Origin: an uncultured Selenomonadales bacterium
GTDB taxonomy: Bacteria > Bacillota > Negativicutes > Acidaminococcales > Acidaminococcaceae
Length of the DNA: 64,000 nucleotides
Assembly: GCA_900315345.1 (NCBI GenBank)
Contig: OMYP01000005.1
Span: 62,001-126,000, forward strand
Direction: 5' to 3'
Part shown: in pieces, positions 35,424 through 44,801 of the stretch
Layout of the letters: each line of letters starts with the position of its first letter
Numbering within the stretch: position 1 is the stretch's first letter
Notes under the pieces: model-generated
Databases searched by the model: none
What the model was told of the DNA's origin: nothing
Seen by the model: only the letters and a program-made list of their open reading frames with translations
Translations under genes and position numbers: made by a program

Positions 35424-35452
35424 ATTATAGCCATACATAAAATCTTTGTCAA
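35424..35452 (-). promoter_or_regulatory. consensus promoter of yceD-rpmF
   Basis: TTGACA (35447-35452), 17-bp spacer, TATAAT (35424-35429) on the minus strand: a perfect vegetative promoter 19 bp before the start codon. The rest of the 35406-35721 gap between divergent genes shows no gene; a TACAAT near 35587 may serve tmcAL. Confidence 0.85.
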
Positions 35453-35721
35453 GGATGAATTAGAGGAAATGCCCTGCCCTTCTTTTAAAAAGCGCCGACA
35501 CGGCACCGGTGGACTTCCAAGGCTGCCGGAAAACGCCGCAAAGAACAATCCGCCGTTTAATCCTGTCCTGTTTCATCGAATATATGTTACAATATAAAAA
35601 AGCAGATACATTACACCTGCAGACCACGCGTTCCCCACAAGCAGGCAAGAAATACATCTCACATTTCTTTCTGCGTTACGATTTTATAACAGACCGGAAA
35701 TAATTGCAATAGGAGACTTCC

Positions 35722-37056
35722 ATGAAAATACAGGCAGCAGGAATCACAGCGGAATACAACCCTTTCCATAACGGCCATCTGTGGCAGCTTCAGACCACCA
35801 GAAGGATCCTCGGAGATGTCCCCGTCATCGTATGCATGAGCGGCTGGTTTGTGCAGCGTGGCGAGCCGGCCCTGGCCGATCCGTGGATCCGGGCAGAAGC
35901 GGCAGTTCGAAGCGGTGCCGACCTTGTCCTGCTTCTTCCCTCCCTGTACAGCCTTCGCAGCGCCGATTTTTTTGCCGAAGGCGCAGTAAAACTGCTGGCG
36001 GCAACCGGTCTTATCGGTACCCTTGTCTGCAGCACGGAAGGGGGAACGTCTTCCGGCGCCGCCAAAAATCCTCATGAGCCCCCCGTTTCCGATAGCGTTC
36101 AAACCTCCAAAGAAGAGGCGCGTCCTACAGGCAAAACGCTGTCTGCCGCCAGGACTTCCCTGGTTGAAACTGCAGCCTGGACGCTACAGGAAAGCACGGT
36201 ACAACAAGTCCGTACCCTTCTGAAAAACGGCATCTCTTATGGGGCGGCATGGGAAGCTGCAGCCAAGGCGACAGGAAAAGATGCAGGATGGTTCAGCGGC
36301 TCTAACAACCTTCTGGCTGTTGCTTACCAGAAATCAATTTTGAAAAACAGGCTTACAACGGAAATCCTCCCCTTACCGAGACAGGGCAGCGGATATAAAG
36401 AGGACGAGCTGGTTCCCCCTTATGCTTCCGCGTCCTCCATCCGGATCGCATTGCAGAAGGGTATTCCCCTTAAAACCTTAAGCAGCGTAATGCCCGAAAA
36501 ATCACTTTCCGTATTTGCAAAGGCAGGCAAAAACGAATTCTGTCCCGGTCTTTTTGCCCGGCAGGCCGATATTCTCACGTCACTTCTTTCCTACAACCTT
36601 CTCCACCATGACAGCACATACCTGTTCGACCACAGCAGCGCCAACAGGGATCTATGCGACCGTTTTTCGAAGGAAAGAGGAAAATTACAGCAGGGATATG
36701 ACTTTTTCTGCAGCAGCGTTGCCAACAGGCGGGATCCCCTGCCGGCAGTACAGCGACTTTGCCTGCAGCTGCTCCTGCAAAAGCCCCGTTCCTTCTGGAC
36801 AGCTCCTCCGGAGCCTTCCTATATCCGGGTACTGGCCTTCAATAACCGGGGGCGGAACCTGTTAAAAGAAATGAAGCATACCGCAACGCTTCCCCTCATT
36901 ACGAAAGCCGGAAACGAATCACAGTACCTGCACACGGAAATGTACCGCCTGTTACAGGCTGACGCAGACGCTGCCAATCTGTTTCAGCTCCTGCGCGGAA
37001 ACAGGGGAAGGTACGGAACCTGTTACACAAATTCCCCTGTTTATGTGAAGCAATGA
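35722..37056 (+). CDS. tmcAL: tRNA(Met) cytidine acetate ligase
   Basis: 444 residues; AGGAG lies 8 bp before the ATG. TmcAL forms N4-acetylcytidine at the wobble base of elongator tRNA-Met using acetate and ATP, instead of the acetyl-CoA-dependent TmcA. The nucleotidyltransferase-like motif GITAEYNPFHNGHLWQL opens the protein, followed by VIVCMSGWFVQRGEPALAD. It is somewhat longer than the usual about 400 residues because of a low-conservation insert near 125-150. Its chromosomal place by coaD and rsmD is common in Firmicutes. Confidence 0.92.
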   Translation: MKIQAAGITAEYNPFHNGHLWQLQTTRRILGDVPVIVCMSGWFVQRGEPALADPWIRAEAAVRSGADLVLLLPSLYSLRSADFFAEGAVKLLAATGLIGTLVCSTEGGTSSGAAKNPHEPPVSDSVQTSKEEARPTGKTLSAARTSLVETAAWTLQESTVQQVRTLLKNGISYGAAWEAAAKATGKDAGWFSGSNNLLAVAYQKSILKNRLTTEILPLPRQGSGYKEDELVPPYASASSIRIALQKGIPLKTLSSVMPEKSLSVFAKAGKNEFCPGLFARQADILTSLLSYNLLHHDSTYLFDHSSANRDLCDRFSKERGKLQQGYDFFCSSVANRRDPLPAVQRLCLQLLLQKPRSFWTAPPEPSYIRVLAFNNRGRNLLKEMKHTATLPLITKAGNESQYLHTEMYRLLQADADAANLFQLLRGNRGRYGTCYTNSPVYVKQ

Positions 37057-37071
37057 GCCGAAACAACAAAC

Positions 37072-37128
37072 AAAACTCCTTAGGCATGACATCAGACAGC
37101 GATATCGTGCCTAAGGAGTTATTATTTA
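37072..37128. terminator. bidirectional terminator after tmcAL
   Basis: AACTCCTTAGGCA (37074-37086) pairs with TGCCTAAGGAGTT (37108-37120), a perfect 13-bp stem. The minus strand then has TTTTGTTTGTTGTTT. It can serve tmcAL and the converging rsmD-coaD-coiled-coil group. Confidence 0.75.
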
Positions 37129-37250
37129 TAATGGAATGCGACAGTCCTCACCTGGCAGAGACCGGAATCCCCGGTCCCAATCATTCCTGTACTGCCGTCC
37201 CCGTCACCTGCACCGGAGAAATCAGTTTCAAGATCAAAAATGAGTAAGCC

Positions 37251-37904
37251 TTATTCTTCAGGCTCCTCTTCTGCTGCCGGAGTTTCTTCCGCCCCGGAAG
37301 CCGCTGCAGGTGCTTCCACCTGGGGAACCGGATGCTGCACCCGGGACGCGATAAGGTCTGCCAGACTCTTACGTTCTTCGTTGACGCTTGACCGGTTGTC
37401 TTCAATGGCACGCAGGGCAGACTGCAGGCTGTTGCCCAGATATCCCAGCATATCGTCTGCGTACTGCAGGGAATCCGTCTTTACCTGGTCGGCATAGGCA
37501 TCCGCCCCCTGCTTCACTTCATCCTCATAACGCTGTGCAGAGGCCTTGATATCCTTTGAGAGCATTTCCGCCTGTCGCACAATGTCTTCCTGCCGCACCA
37601 GCCGTTCCGCTTCTTCCTTAGCCGCTGTGATAATATGCTCAGCTTCTGTATTGGCCTTTTCAAGGGTTGCCGCTGCTTCGTCCCGTGCAGAGCTCAGGAT
37701 ATTCTGGGATTTTTCCAGAACTTCAGACGCGTTCTTGACCTCCCGGGGAATCGCTTCCTTCAGATCGTCCAGAATGGCGGACAGATCGCTTTCTTCCACA
37801 ATAATCTTATCGGTCAGGGGAATCCGGTTGGCTTCAGAAATCAGGTTGTATAAATCGTCAAAAATCTGGTCCAGTGTTACATTTGTGCTAAGTCTTTCCA
37901 GCAT
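37251..37904 (-). CDS. coiled-coil protein next to coaD, function unknown
   Basis: 217 residues; AGAGG precedes the ATG. Residues about 40-180 are a long Ala/Glu/Lys-rich coiled coil (for example LEKANTEAEHIITAAKEEAE) like those of ATPase stalk subunits and DivIVA-like proteins. The C-terminal 30 residues are a disordered Pro/Ala/Glu tail. No signal peptide, membrane span or catalytic motif. Similar genes accompany coaD and rsmD in Firmicutes and are often mislabelled ATPase. A structural or cell-division role is only a guess. Confidence 0.75.
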   Translation of the reverse strand: MLERLSTNVTLDQIFDDLYNLISEANRIPLTDKIIVEESDLSAILDDLKEAIPREVKNASEVLEKSQNILSSARDEAAATLEKANTEAEHIITAAKEEAERLVRQEDIVRQAEMLSKDIKASAQRYEDEVKQGADAYADQVKTDSLQYADDMLGYLGNSLQSALRAIEDNRSSVNEERKSLADLIASRVQHPVPQVEAPAAASGAEETPAAEEEPEE

Positions 37905-37974
37905 GTTCGCATCCTCTTTCTTTCACTCATTTGGCAATCCGGTCTTGCCAGATTAATAGAATCAGTATCTGTTT

Positions 37975-37992
37975 GCCCGGTTTTCGCCGGGC
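37975..37992. other. hairpin in the coaD-coiled-coil gap
   Basis: GCCCGG (37975-37980) pairs with CCGGGC (37987-37992). A second small stem, TTGGCA/TGCCAG, lies near 37931-37950. Without a clear T-run they are more likely mRNA structure than terminators. Confidence 0.4.
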
Positions 37993-38046
37993 CTTCTGTA
38001 ATAAACTTTTTTAACTGTATCAATGATACAAAAACATCTGCGCCTG

Positions 38047-38538
38047 CTACTTCGTTTTGCGTTTATGATACTTGTAGATCAGTTCCGCTACATTGGCAGG
38101 TACAAGCTTCCCTATATCACCGCCAAAGGCCAGCAGTTCCCGTACACCGGATGAACTGATGTAGGAATAGTTGGCATTGGTCATGATAAAGACCGTTTCC
38201 AGCTTTTCATTGATCTTTTTAAGAAGCAGCGCCCGCTGAAATTCATACTCAAAGTCTGTAAAAGCCCGCAACCCTCTCACAATGAACGATGCGTTTTCCT
38301 TTTCACAGAATTCGTTCAGCAGACCGCTGTGGCTGGTAACGCGCACGTTAGGAAGGTGTGCTGTGGCCGCCTTCAGCATCTCCACCCGTTCTTCCGGGGT
38401 AAACAGGGATGTACCCTTTCCCGGATTAAAGAAAACGCAGACGATAATTTCATCAAACATCCGGCTGGCACGTTCAATAATATCAATGTGCCCGCTGGTC
38501 ACCGGGTCAAAACTGCCTGAGCATACAGCCTTACGCAT
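38047..38538 (-). CDS. coaD: phosphopantetheine adenylyltransferase
   Basis: 163 residues, typical length. Adenylates 4'-phosphopantetheine to dephospho-CoA, the penultimate step of CoA synthesis. Nucleotidyltransferase motif GSFDPVTSGHIDII at residues 8-21; later RGLRAFTDFEYEFQRALLLKKIN and the ISSSGVREL motif. Ribosome site GGGGGAG. Downstream of rsmD on the same strand. Confidence 0.96.
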   Translation of the reverse strand: MRKAVCSGSFDPVTSGHIDIIERASRMFDEIIVCVFFNPGKGTSLFTPEERVEMLKAATAHLPNVRVTSHSGLLNEFCEKENASFIVRGLRAFTDFEYEFQRALLLKKINEKLETVFIMTNANYSYISSSGVRELLAFGGDIGKLVPANVAELIYKYHKRKTK

Positions 38539-38669
38539 CTTTGCTCCCCCTTAATTATGGAATTTGCCGCGTTTTGCAGCCGTTGGGTAGACAAACCTTA
38601 TTATATCACATACCAAATTGGATATAATTCGACATCCCTTTATAAATCCCTTTATCCCTTCAACAGAGA

Positions 38670-39263
38670 TCATCCATTGCAGGAAACGTCTTCCAATCCC
38701 TGCGACGGCATTTTCCGTCTTATAAAAGTCAGTACCGTTTCACCGTACTGCTGTCTCCGAAAAATTTCATATCCATCCGAAACTGCAATCGCAATATCAT
38801 CATGCATGGAATGTTCCGCAACCAGCCATCCGCTCTCCGCAAGGATCGGGTTCTTTTCCAGTTTTACCAGGATTTTCTGCACCCAGCCTTTGTTATAAGG
38901 CGGATCCACAAAAACCAGATCAAACCGTTGCCCCTGTTTATACAACAGATCGACCGCTGCCTCTGCATCATGCTTTAACACTTTGCATTCCGCTTCCGCA
39001 CGGCACTTTTGAATATTACTTTCCGTAAGTCTCAGGGAAACACGGTTGTTATCAACAAACTGCACCAACCGGGCCCCCCGGCTCCAGGATTCCAGCCCCA
39101 GATTACCGCTTCCGGCAAACAGATCCAATACCGCGGCATCCACGATCTTGCTTCCTATAATGTTAAACAGGGATTCCTTGACCCGGTCCGCCGTGGGCCT
39201 TACATCATAATTTTTGGGCACGTTCAGATGCAATCCCCGCGCCTTTCCGGTAATAATTCGCAT
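38670..39263 (-). CDS. rsmD: 16S rRNA (guanine(966)-N(2))-methyltransferase
   Basis: 197 residues. Methylates G966 of 16S rRNA during 30S assembly. Start MRIITGKARGLHLNVP and RPTADRVKESLFNI are family signatures; SAM-binding LDLFAGSGNLGLE and catalytic VDPPY follow. First gene of the minus-strand rsmD-coaD-coiled-coil group, behind its own promoter. Confidence 0.95.
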   Translation of the reverse strand: MRIITGKARGLHLNVPKNYDVRPTADRVKESLFNIIGSKIVDAAVLDLFAGSGNLGLESWSRGARLVQFVDNNRVSLRLTESNIQKCRAEAECKVLKHDAEAAVDLLYKQGQRFDLVFVDPPYNKGWVQKILVKLEKNPILAESGWLVAEHSMHDDIAIAVSDGYEIFRRQQYGETVLTFIRRKMPSQGLEDVSCNG

Positions 39264-39319
39264 CGCGTTTCAGACTGCGCCTTTCTGACAATCATTAAAG
39301 GACATTAATATTCCTATTT

Positions 39320-39348
39320 ATCATACAACAAAACCGCAATTTTGTCAC
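39320..39348 (-). promoter_or_regulatory. promoter of the rsmD-coaD group
   Basis: GTGACA (39343-39348), 17-bp spacer, TATGAT (39320-39325) on the minus strand, about 57 bp before rsmD. Confidence 0.6.
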
Positions 39349-39491
39349 TTTACTATTGCTAAATATTGTAACAAATTTGTGAAATACACAAAATATAGTG
39401 TTTTTTATAGTGAAACCGATCGTTTTTTCATTTTCCCTCTTACTGTACAAACAGTAAAACGCTATTCCATCATCCTCTTCCCATTATCCGT

Positions 39492-40541
39492 TTACCAGCT
39501 GCGGGAAGAACCTCCGCCACCGCCGGAACCACCGCCAAAACCACCGCCGCCGCTGTAGCCTCCGCCGCCGGATCCGCCACCGCCGCCGCTGAAGAAGAAT
39601 AACAGGATCCTGAAAAACAGTCCGGTGAAAAAGCCTTTAAGGAAAACAACGTCAAGCAATATAAAGATCACCAAAATGGTTATCCAGCCAACGGAATCCA
39701 CCAGGGCCTCGGCCTTAAGCAGAATGAAGCCAAGTATGCCTGTTGCGACAGCTGCCTTTCCCGCAGATACGCCGCCGCTGGTTGTCCCGGTATTCTCCCG
39801 GGCATTTCCCTGATCCGGTCCGCCGGGTTCGGCAACCGGTTCCGGAGTAGTATTCCCCGGTCCGGCAACTCCCTCCGAACTGTTCTTTCCGGGTTCTGCC
39901 GTTCCGTTCTGTTCCGCCAGCGCCTTATTGAAAAGCTCTTCCGTAGACTGCCCTTCGGAACCTGCCTGTATGTTACCGGGCGAATGGTTTGCATAACCGC
40001 TTACTGCCAGCTGTACATTGTACTCTTTCGCGATGCGCCGGGCCAGGGCCTCGTAACCGTAGGCGATACCCGGTTCATAGGTTCCCTTCCGGAAGTAGGG
40101 GATCATATACTGGTCCTGTATCTGGCCGGTAAGGCTGTCCGTCAGCGCCCCTTCCAGCCCGTACCCAACTTCTACCCGGGACTTGCGGTCCCCGGTGGAG
40201 ACCAGCAGCAGCACGCCGTTATTTTTCTCCTTTTGCCCGATGCCCCAATCCCGCAACAGTTTCAGGGAATAGTCTTCCAGAGGCGCCCCTTTCAGGCTCT
40301 TCACCGTCACCACCACCAGCTGGGCCGTGGTCTTCTGTTCCAGCTGCCGTCCCAGGTTCTGCAGATAACTGCGGGCAGGCGCAGAAAGCACGCCTGCGTA
40401 GTCCTGCACGTAAATACCGGAAGAAGCAGACGGTTTCGGAGGAATTTGTACGTTTTTAACGGCAGGCTGCTCATCCTCGCTTAAATAAACAAGCGCCAGA
40501 ATGCAAATGACAACAACCAGCATTCGTTTGATAAATTCCAT
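39492..40541 (-). CDS. membrane-anchored TPM-domain protein (YgcG-like)
   Basis: 349 residues. Hydrophobic N-terminal segment (5-20), then a TPM domain at about 45-170 (VQDYAGVLSAPARSYL, a QLVVVTVKSLKG strand and VEVGYGLEGALTDS). A Pro/Gly-rich linker follows, then one or two C-terminal membrane spans (about 285-320) and a Gly-rich tail ending GGSSRSW. The TPM domain lies outside the cytoplasmic membrane; some relatives have phosphatase activity and plant TPM proteins help photosystem repair, but the bacterial role is not established. Pairs with lemA 105 bp upstream, a frequent combination. Confidence 0.85.
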   Translation of the reverse strand: MEFIKRMLVVVICILALVYLSEDEQPAVKNVQIPPKPSASSGIYVQDYAGVLSAPARSYLQNLGRQLEQKTTAQLVVVTVKSLKGAPLEDYSLKLLRDWGIGQKEKNNGVLLLVSTGDRKSRVEVGYGLEGALTDSLTGQIQDQYMIPYFRKGTYEPGIAYGYEALARRIAKEYNVQLAVSGYANHSPGNIQAGSEGQSTEELFNKALAEQNGTAEPGKNSSEGVAGPGNTTPEPVAEPGGPDQGNARENTGTTSGGVSAGKAAVATGILGFILLKAEALVDSVGWITILVIFILLDVVFLKGFFTGLFFRILLFFFSGGGGGSGGGGYSGGGGFGGGSGGGGGSSRSW

Positions 40542-40646
40542 GGCTTCAGCAGGACTTCCTTACAGAAAAAACATACCTGTACTGTCTCGGAAGTCTTCCC
40601 CCTAAAAAAGTTATGTTATAAAATTAACACCAAGCTATTCGAGTAT

Positions 40647-41198
40647 TTAAAACTGCACCTTCGGAACGGCCTTCGCCGTTTCCTCCACCTTGAAATAATC
40701 CCGGGCCGTAAATCCCAACGCCCCCGCGAACAGAGAATAAGGCAGGGACTTAATCTTTGTATTATAGGTCTGTACCGCGTCGTTGTAATCCTTCCGGGCC
40801 ACGGCAATACGGTTTTCCGTGCCGGAGAGTTCGTCCTGAAGCTGCCGGAAGTTCTGGTCCGCCTTTAACTGGGGATAATTTTCCGCCACCGCCAGCAGAC
40901 GGGACAACGCCCCGTTCAGCTCGTTGTTGGCCGCCAGCTTATCGCCCACTGTCTGCGCCCCTGCCATTTTGGCCCGGGCATCGGACACGGACTGGAACAC
41001 TTCTTTTTCATGGGATGCGTATCCCTTCACCGTGTTCACCAGATTGGGTACCAGGTCACTGCGGCGTTGCAGCTGGTTTTCCACCTGGGACCACTGGCTG
41101 TCCACATTTTCCCTGGAAGATACCATGCCGTTATAAAAGCCGAACACGGAACCTACACCAATGACAATTACCATCAAAATACTGATCAAAGCGCTCAT
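40647..41198 (-). CDS. LemA family membrane protein
   Basis: 183 residues, the standard length. One N-terminal membrane span (1-22), then a helical bundle: YNGMVSSRENVDSQWSQVEN, QRRSDLVPNLVNTVKGYASHEKEVF, AENYPQLKADQNFRQLQDEL and the NRIAVARKDYNDAVQTYN motif that defines LemA. Function unknown. Commonly encoded with TPM-domain proteins, as here. Confidence 0.93.
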   Translation of the reverse strand: MSALISILMVIVIGVGSVFGFYNGMVSSRENVDSQWSQVENQLQRRSDLVPNLVNTVKGYASHEKEVFQSVSDARAKMAGAQTVGDKLAANNELNGALSRLLAVAENYPQLKADQNFRQLQDELSGTENRIAVARKDYNDAVQTYNTKIKSLPYSLFAGALGFTARDYFKVEETAKAVPKVQF

Positions 41199-41250
41199 AA
41201 TTTATTCCCCCCAAAAATTTTTTTTCGTTAATAATCTTTCTGTTTGTTTT

Positions 41251-41276
41251 ATTATATCATATTTATCTCTGAGATA
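41251..41276 (-). promoter_or_regulatory. -10 box and 13-bp palindrome upstream of lemA
   Basis: TATAAT on the minus strand at 41251-41256, preceded by the perfect palindrome TATCTCTGAGATA (41264-41276). The palindrome sits in the spacer/-35 region, as an operator would. No protein can be named. The 41277-41432 stretch shows nothing else convincing. Confidence 0.35.
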
Positions 41277-41432
41277 GATGCCCGGGAAGAAAAATCCTGA
41301 GGAGAAACCAAGTTTTTCGATCATCTCGCAGGAAACACCCGGATTGTCATTTTCGTACCTGCTTTTGTACCTGGTATTAACTAAATATAACCGAAAATTT
41401 TTTTTGCTCATCAACGGTACAACTTCCGGATA

Positions 41433-41478
41433 AAAAACAAAGAACCCTCAAAGCCCGTATCCACTGGGTTTTGAGGGT
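41433..41478 (-). terminator. terminator behind tRNA-Val
   Basis: ACCCTCAAA (41444-41452) pairs with TTTGAGGGT (41470-41478). The minus strand continues TTCTTTGTTTTTT. Confidence 0.8.
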
Positions 41479-41486
41479 ATTATTTC

Positions 41487-41563
41487 TGGTACTCGGACTG
41501 GGGCTCGAACCCAGGACCTCTGCCATGTGAGGGCAGCACTCTAACCAACTGAGCTATCCGAGC
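41487..41563 (-). tRNA. tRNA-Val (anticodon CAC)
   Basis: 77 nt cloverleaf ending in encoded CCA. Acceptor GCTCGGA pairs with TCCGAGT; D arm AGCTCAGTTGGTTAGAGT; anticodon loop CTCACAT within the CTGCC/GGCAG stem; T arm GGGTTCGAGCC. Followed by a terminator; a TATAAT -10 lies about 20 bp upstream. Confidence 0.95.
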
Positions 41564-41736
41564 ATATTTGATTACAGAAGCTATTATACACCTGTTAAAA
41601 AAGAATTTCCAGTACTTTTTTCACATTTCAAATATTTTTCAGTTTTCCCGACGTTTTGTAACAGCGGGCTTTACATCCTTTTCTTTAGCACGCAAGCCGT
41701 TGCGCCAGGCCATTCTTTCATCCGGGTAATATTCTT

Positions 41737-43041
41737 CTATCCCTTCATGCGATCCCATATTACCCCTACCCCAGCGCCCATCACAGCTACCGTGAACCAG
41801 CCGAAGCCAGCGGTATACAAAGGTACTGATGCCAGTATGCTTTCCATGGGAACAGGAATGGCCGCTGCCTTCAGACCTTCAAATATGGCAAACAGGGTGA
41901 CGATCCACATGGTGCACCGGAATACCCTTTTATTACCGCCGAAGCCGAAGACGTTCAGCAGGGCCAGGGCAATCATCACCGGGTACAGGAAACAGAGGAC
42001 CGGAATCGCCATTTTAATGATCATATCCAGTCCTACATTGGAGAGGACGAAGCTCAGGAGAGCAATGAGGACGCCCATTGTTTTCTGGGAAAGCTTTTTG
42101 CCAAACAAAATATGGAAATACTCGGAAATAGCCGCTATCAGACCGATACTGGTGGTCAGACAGGCCAAAATAATAATAGCGGACAAAATAACCGTTCCAC
42201 CGGCCCCAAGGTATTCATGGGCAGTAGCCACCAGGATCCCCGCCCCGTTGGAAAATTCCCCGGACAGGTAACGGTGAGCTTCAGCCCCGGCGTAACCAAG
42301 GAAATAGTAGATGACCGCCAGTAATCCGGCAGCAATAATCCCTGCCATCAGGCAGGTCTTAATCAGATCCTTCTTCCCTTCAATGCCTAAGGTTTTTATG
42401 GAAGTCAGTGTAGCCGCCCCAAACAGGAAGGAAGCAAGAAGATCCATAGTGTTATAGCCTTCCTGGAAACCTTTCAGGAAAGGTGTTTGCAGATAGGCTC
42501 CCTGGGGGGCATCGGGGGTAAAGGAGGGGGCCAGCAAAACCCTGACGAACAAAATGGCAAGACATACCAGCAATGCCGGGGTCAGCACCTTGCCCAGCCA
42601 GTTCAATACTTTGGAAGGGTTGTTGGCTACATAATAGCTGAAAGCGAAATACAATGCAGAGTACAGGGCCAGCTGCCAGGGCTCCGTTGTGCCGAACAGC
42701 GGCTTTATCCCGATTTCATAACTGAAAGCAGCTGTACGGGGAATAGCGAACAGGGGCCCGATAGCCATACTGGACAGAAACATGATGATTTTTGCATAAG
42801 CAATATTGACAGGGGCCGCCACTTCCGTCAGGTCCGTGCCTCCCGTCATGGCAATAGCCAGCACACCCATAATGGGAAGTCCTACCCCGGTAATGCAAAA
42901 GCCAAGGGTCGCTATGTTGAGATTACTGCCGGACAGATATCCGAACAATGGTGGGAACAATAAGTTTCCCGCCCCAAAAAAGGAAGAAAATAAAACCAGG
43001 CTGACAGGAATCAGTTTTCCGAGAGAAAGTGAACTGTTCAT
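41737..43041 (-). CDS. brnQ: branched-chain amino acid:cation symporter BrnQ
   Basis: 434 residues with about 12 membrane spans. LIVCS family: imports Leu, Ile and Val with Na+ or H+. Starts SLGKLIPVSLVLFSSFFGAGNLLFPP, the family signature with the unwound first helix; AGAEAHRYLSGEFSNGAGIL and the middle spans agree. Between tyrS and tRNA-Val on the same strand with gaps of about 170-190 bp, so probably its own unit. Only a weak GAGG precedes the ATG. The 43042-43230 gap is AT-rich and shows nothing distinct. Confidence 0.94.
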   Translation of the reverse strand: MNSSLSLGKLIPVSLVLFSSFFGAGNLLFPPLFGYLSGSNLNIATLGFCITGVGLPIMGVLAIAMTGGTDLTEVAAPVNIAYAKIIMFLSSMAIGPLFAIPRTAAFSYEIGIKPLFGTTEPWQLALYSALYFAFSYYVANNPSKVLNWLGKVLTPALLVCLAILFVRVLLAPSFTPDAPQGAYLQTPFLKGFQEGYNTMDLLASFLFGAATLTSIKTLGIEGKKDLIKTCLMAGIIAAGLLAVIYYFLGYAGAEAHRYLSGEFSNGAGILVATAHEYLGAGGTVILSAIIILACLTTSIGLIAAISEYFHILFGKKLSQKTMGVLIALLSFVLSNVGLDMIIKMAIPVLCFLYPVMIALALLNVFGFGGNKRVFRCTMWIVTLFAIFEGLKAAAIPVPMESILASVPLYTAGFGWFTVAVMGAGVGVIWDRMKG

Positions 43042-43230
43042 GATTTTTTAAATGCCTCACTGCTGCAAAAAAGAAATGCTGATCAATTTATGATTTCACT
43101 GCAACACAGGATACAAAAGCTAACCCCTCAACAGTAAACAATCCAAAATTAACCAGCACTTCTCTTTTTATAATCTAATTTAATAATCTGATTTACTTTT
43201 ATCTATCTGTTTTAACTTTTTTTGTTGAAT

Positions 43231-44451
43231 TTATTTTACGACAATACGGAAATATTTTTTCTTACCCTTCCGGATCAATACACCGCCGTCTTCCGCAAAT
43301 AATTCGGGAGTTAACGCCAGCTCAGCATCCTCTACCACTTCGTTGTTCAGGTACAGGCCCCGCTGGGCGATCATCTGCCGGGCTTCCCGCTTACTGCTGA
43401 ACACTTTCTGCGCAGTCAGCAGGTCCACCAGTTTTGCGGTTTTATCTGCTTCCGTGATTTCCAGCGTGGGAACATGCTCCAGATCCGCACCGCCTCCGAA
43501 CAGGGCTTCCGTAGCCTTGACCGCTTTATCCGCCTCTTCCTGGCCGTGGATCAGCTTGGTCACCTCATAGGCCAGCACTTTCTTCGCTTCATTGATCTTT
43601 TCGTCTTTGTATGCCCCCAGACGGCGTACTTCGTCCATGGGCAGGAACGTCAACAGGGCCAGACATTTTTCCACGTCGGCATCGTCCACGTTGCGCCAGT
43701 ACTGGTAGAAATCGTAAGGAGAACATTTCTCCGGATCCAGCCACAGGGCGCCTTTTTCCGTCTTGCCCATCTTGCGGCCGTCGCTGGTAGTAAGCAGCTT
43801 GCATGTCATACAGAAGGCAGGCTTCTGATCCTTGCGGCGAATCAGTTCCACACCGGCCAGCATATTGGACCACTGGTCGTCGCCCCCCATTTCCATGATG
43901 CAGTTGTAATCTTTATGCAATTTATAAAAATCGTAAGCCTGCATGATCATGTAGTTGAATTCAAAGAAGGTCAGGCCCTTGTCCCAGCGTTTCTTATAGC
44001 ATTCCGCCGCCAGCATGTGGTTCACGGTGAAGTGGGTCCCCACTTCCCGCAGCATGTTCACATAGTTCAGGCTCAGCAGCCAGTCCCCGTTGTTCACCAT
44101 GAGGGCCTTGCCGTCGGAAAAATCAATGAACTTGCTCATCTGCTTCTTGAAGCACTCAATGTTGTGGTTAATGAACTCCGGCGTCAGCATCTTGCGCATG
44201 TCGTCCTTGCCGCTGGGGTCGCCGATCATGCCGGTGCCTCCTCCCAGCAATGCAATAGGACGGTGCCCTGCCCGCTGCATATGGGCCATGGCCATCAGTG
44301 CGATGAAATGACCTACATGGAGGCTGTCCGCTGTAGGGTCAAAGCCGATATAAAACGTAATCTTTTCTTTTTCCAGCAGTTCGCGGATTTCTTCCTCATG
44401 GGAAACCTGTGCAATGAAGCCGCGTTCCTGCAACACATCAAAAACCGACAT
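43231..44451 (-). CDS. tyrS: tyrosyl-tRNA synthetase
   Basis: 406 residues; AGGAGG lies 10 bp before the ATG. Class I aminoacyl-tRNA synthetase charging tRNA-Tyr. The HIGH-type motif is HVGHF in [18 protein letters not shown]; the KMSKS-type loop is KMGKT in [14 protein letters not shown]. An S4 RNA-binding domain closes the protein (about 340-406, [21 protein letters not shown]). This fits the TyrZ-like group. No T-box structure was recognised in the short upstream gap. Confidence 0.96.
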   Translation of the reverse strand: MSVFDVLQERGFIAQVSHEEEIRELLEKEKITFYIGFDPTADSLHVGHFIALMAMAHMQRAGHRPIALLGGGTGMIGDPSGKDDMRKMLTPEFINHNIECFKKQMSKFIDFSDGKALMVNNGDWLLSLNYVNMLREVGTHFTVNHMLAAECYKKRWDKGLTFFEFNYMIMQAYDFYKLHKDYNCIMEMGGDDQWSNMLAGVELIRRKDQKPAFCMTCKLLTTSDGRKMGKTEKGALWLDPEKCSPYDFYQYWRNVDDADVEKCLALLTFLPMDEVRRLGAYKDEKINEAKKVLAYEVTKLIHGQEEADKAVKATEALFGGGADLEHVPTLEITEADKTAKLVDLLTAQKVFSSKREARQMIAQRGLYLNNEVVEDAELALTPELFAEDGGVLIRKGKKKYFRIVVK

Positions 44452-44591
44452 GGATCTTACTCCTCCTAAAGCCTTTTAGTAAGTATATATTATTGTAACG
44501 CATATCTCGCATTATTACAAGTTTGAAAATATACTGAATAGTTACTACCTGATTTTTCCTGTAAGCAAATCGAAAAATATTTTCCCTGAAA

Positions 44592-44618
44592 AACAAAAAA
44601 ACCGCATACAATGCGGTT
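44592..44618 (-). terminator. terminator behind tRNA-Pro
   Basis: ACCGCAT (44601-44607) pairs with ATGCGGT (44611-44617) around a 3-nt loop, followed by TTTTTTTGTTT on the minus strand. Confidence 0.85.
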
Positions 44619-44633
44619 TCTTAATTTTTATTT

Positions 44634-44710
44634 TGGTCGGGGCGGCGAGATTCGAACTCACGGCCTCTTGTACCCGAAACAAGCGCGCTACCAAACTGCG
44701 CCACGCCCCG
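44634..44710 (-). tRNA. tRNA-Pro (anticodon CGG)
   Basis: 77 nt with encoded CCA. Acceptor CGGGGCG pairs with CGCCCCG; anticodon loop TTCGGGT in the CTTGT/ACAAG stem; T loop GAGTTCGAATC. A consensus promoter lies directly upstream. Confidence 0.96.
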
Positions 44711-44721
44711 ACAACATGCTT

Positions 44722-44750
44722 ATTATAGATGATACCTCTGAATTTGTCAA
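44722..44750 (-). promoter_or_regulatory. consensus promoter of tRNA-Pro
   Basis: TTGACA (44745-44750), 17-bp spacer, TATAAT (44722-44727) on the minus strand, 12 bp before the mature 5' end. Confidence 0.85.
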
Positions 44751-44801
44751 CTATAAATTAAAAGTTTCCAAAGTTCAATGCTGCGAAATGATTTCAGCAG
44801 C

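Noticed and set aside
41202..41414. Minus-strand 70-codon frame upstream of lemA
   Set aside because: No convincing ribosome site, ends against the lemA start, and overlaps the presumed lemA promoter.
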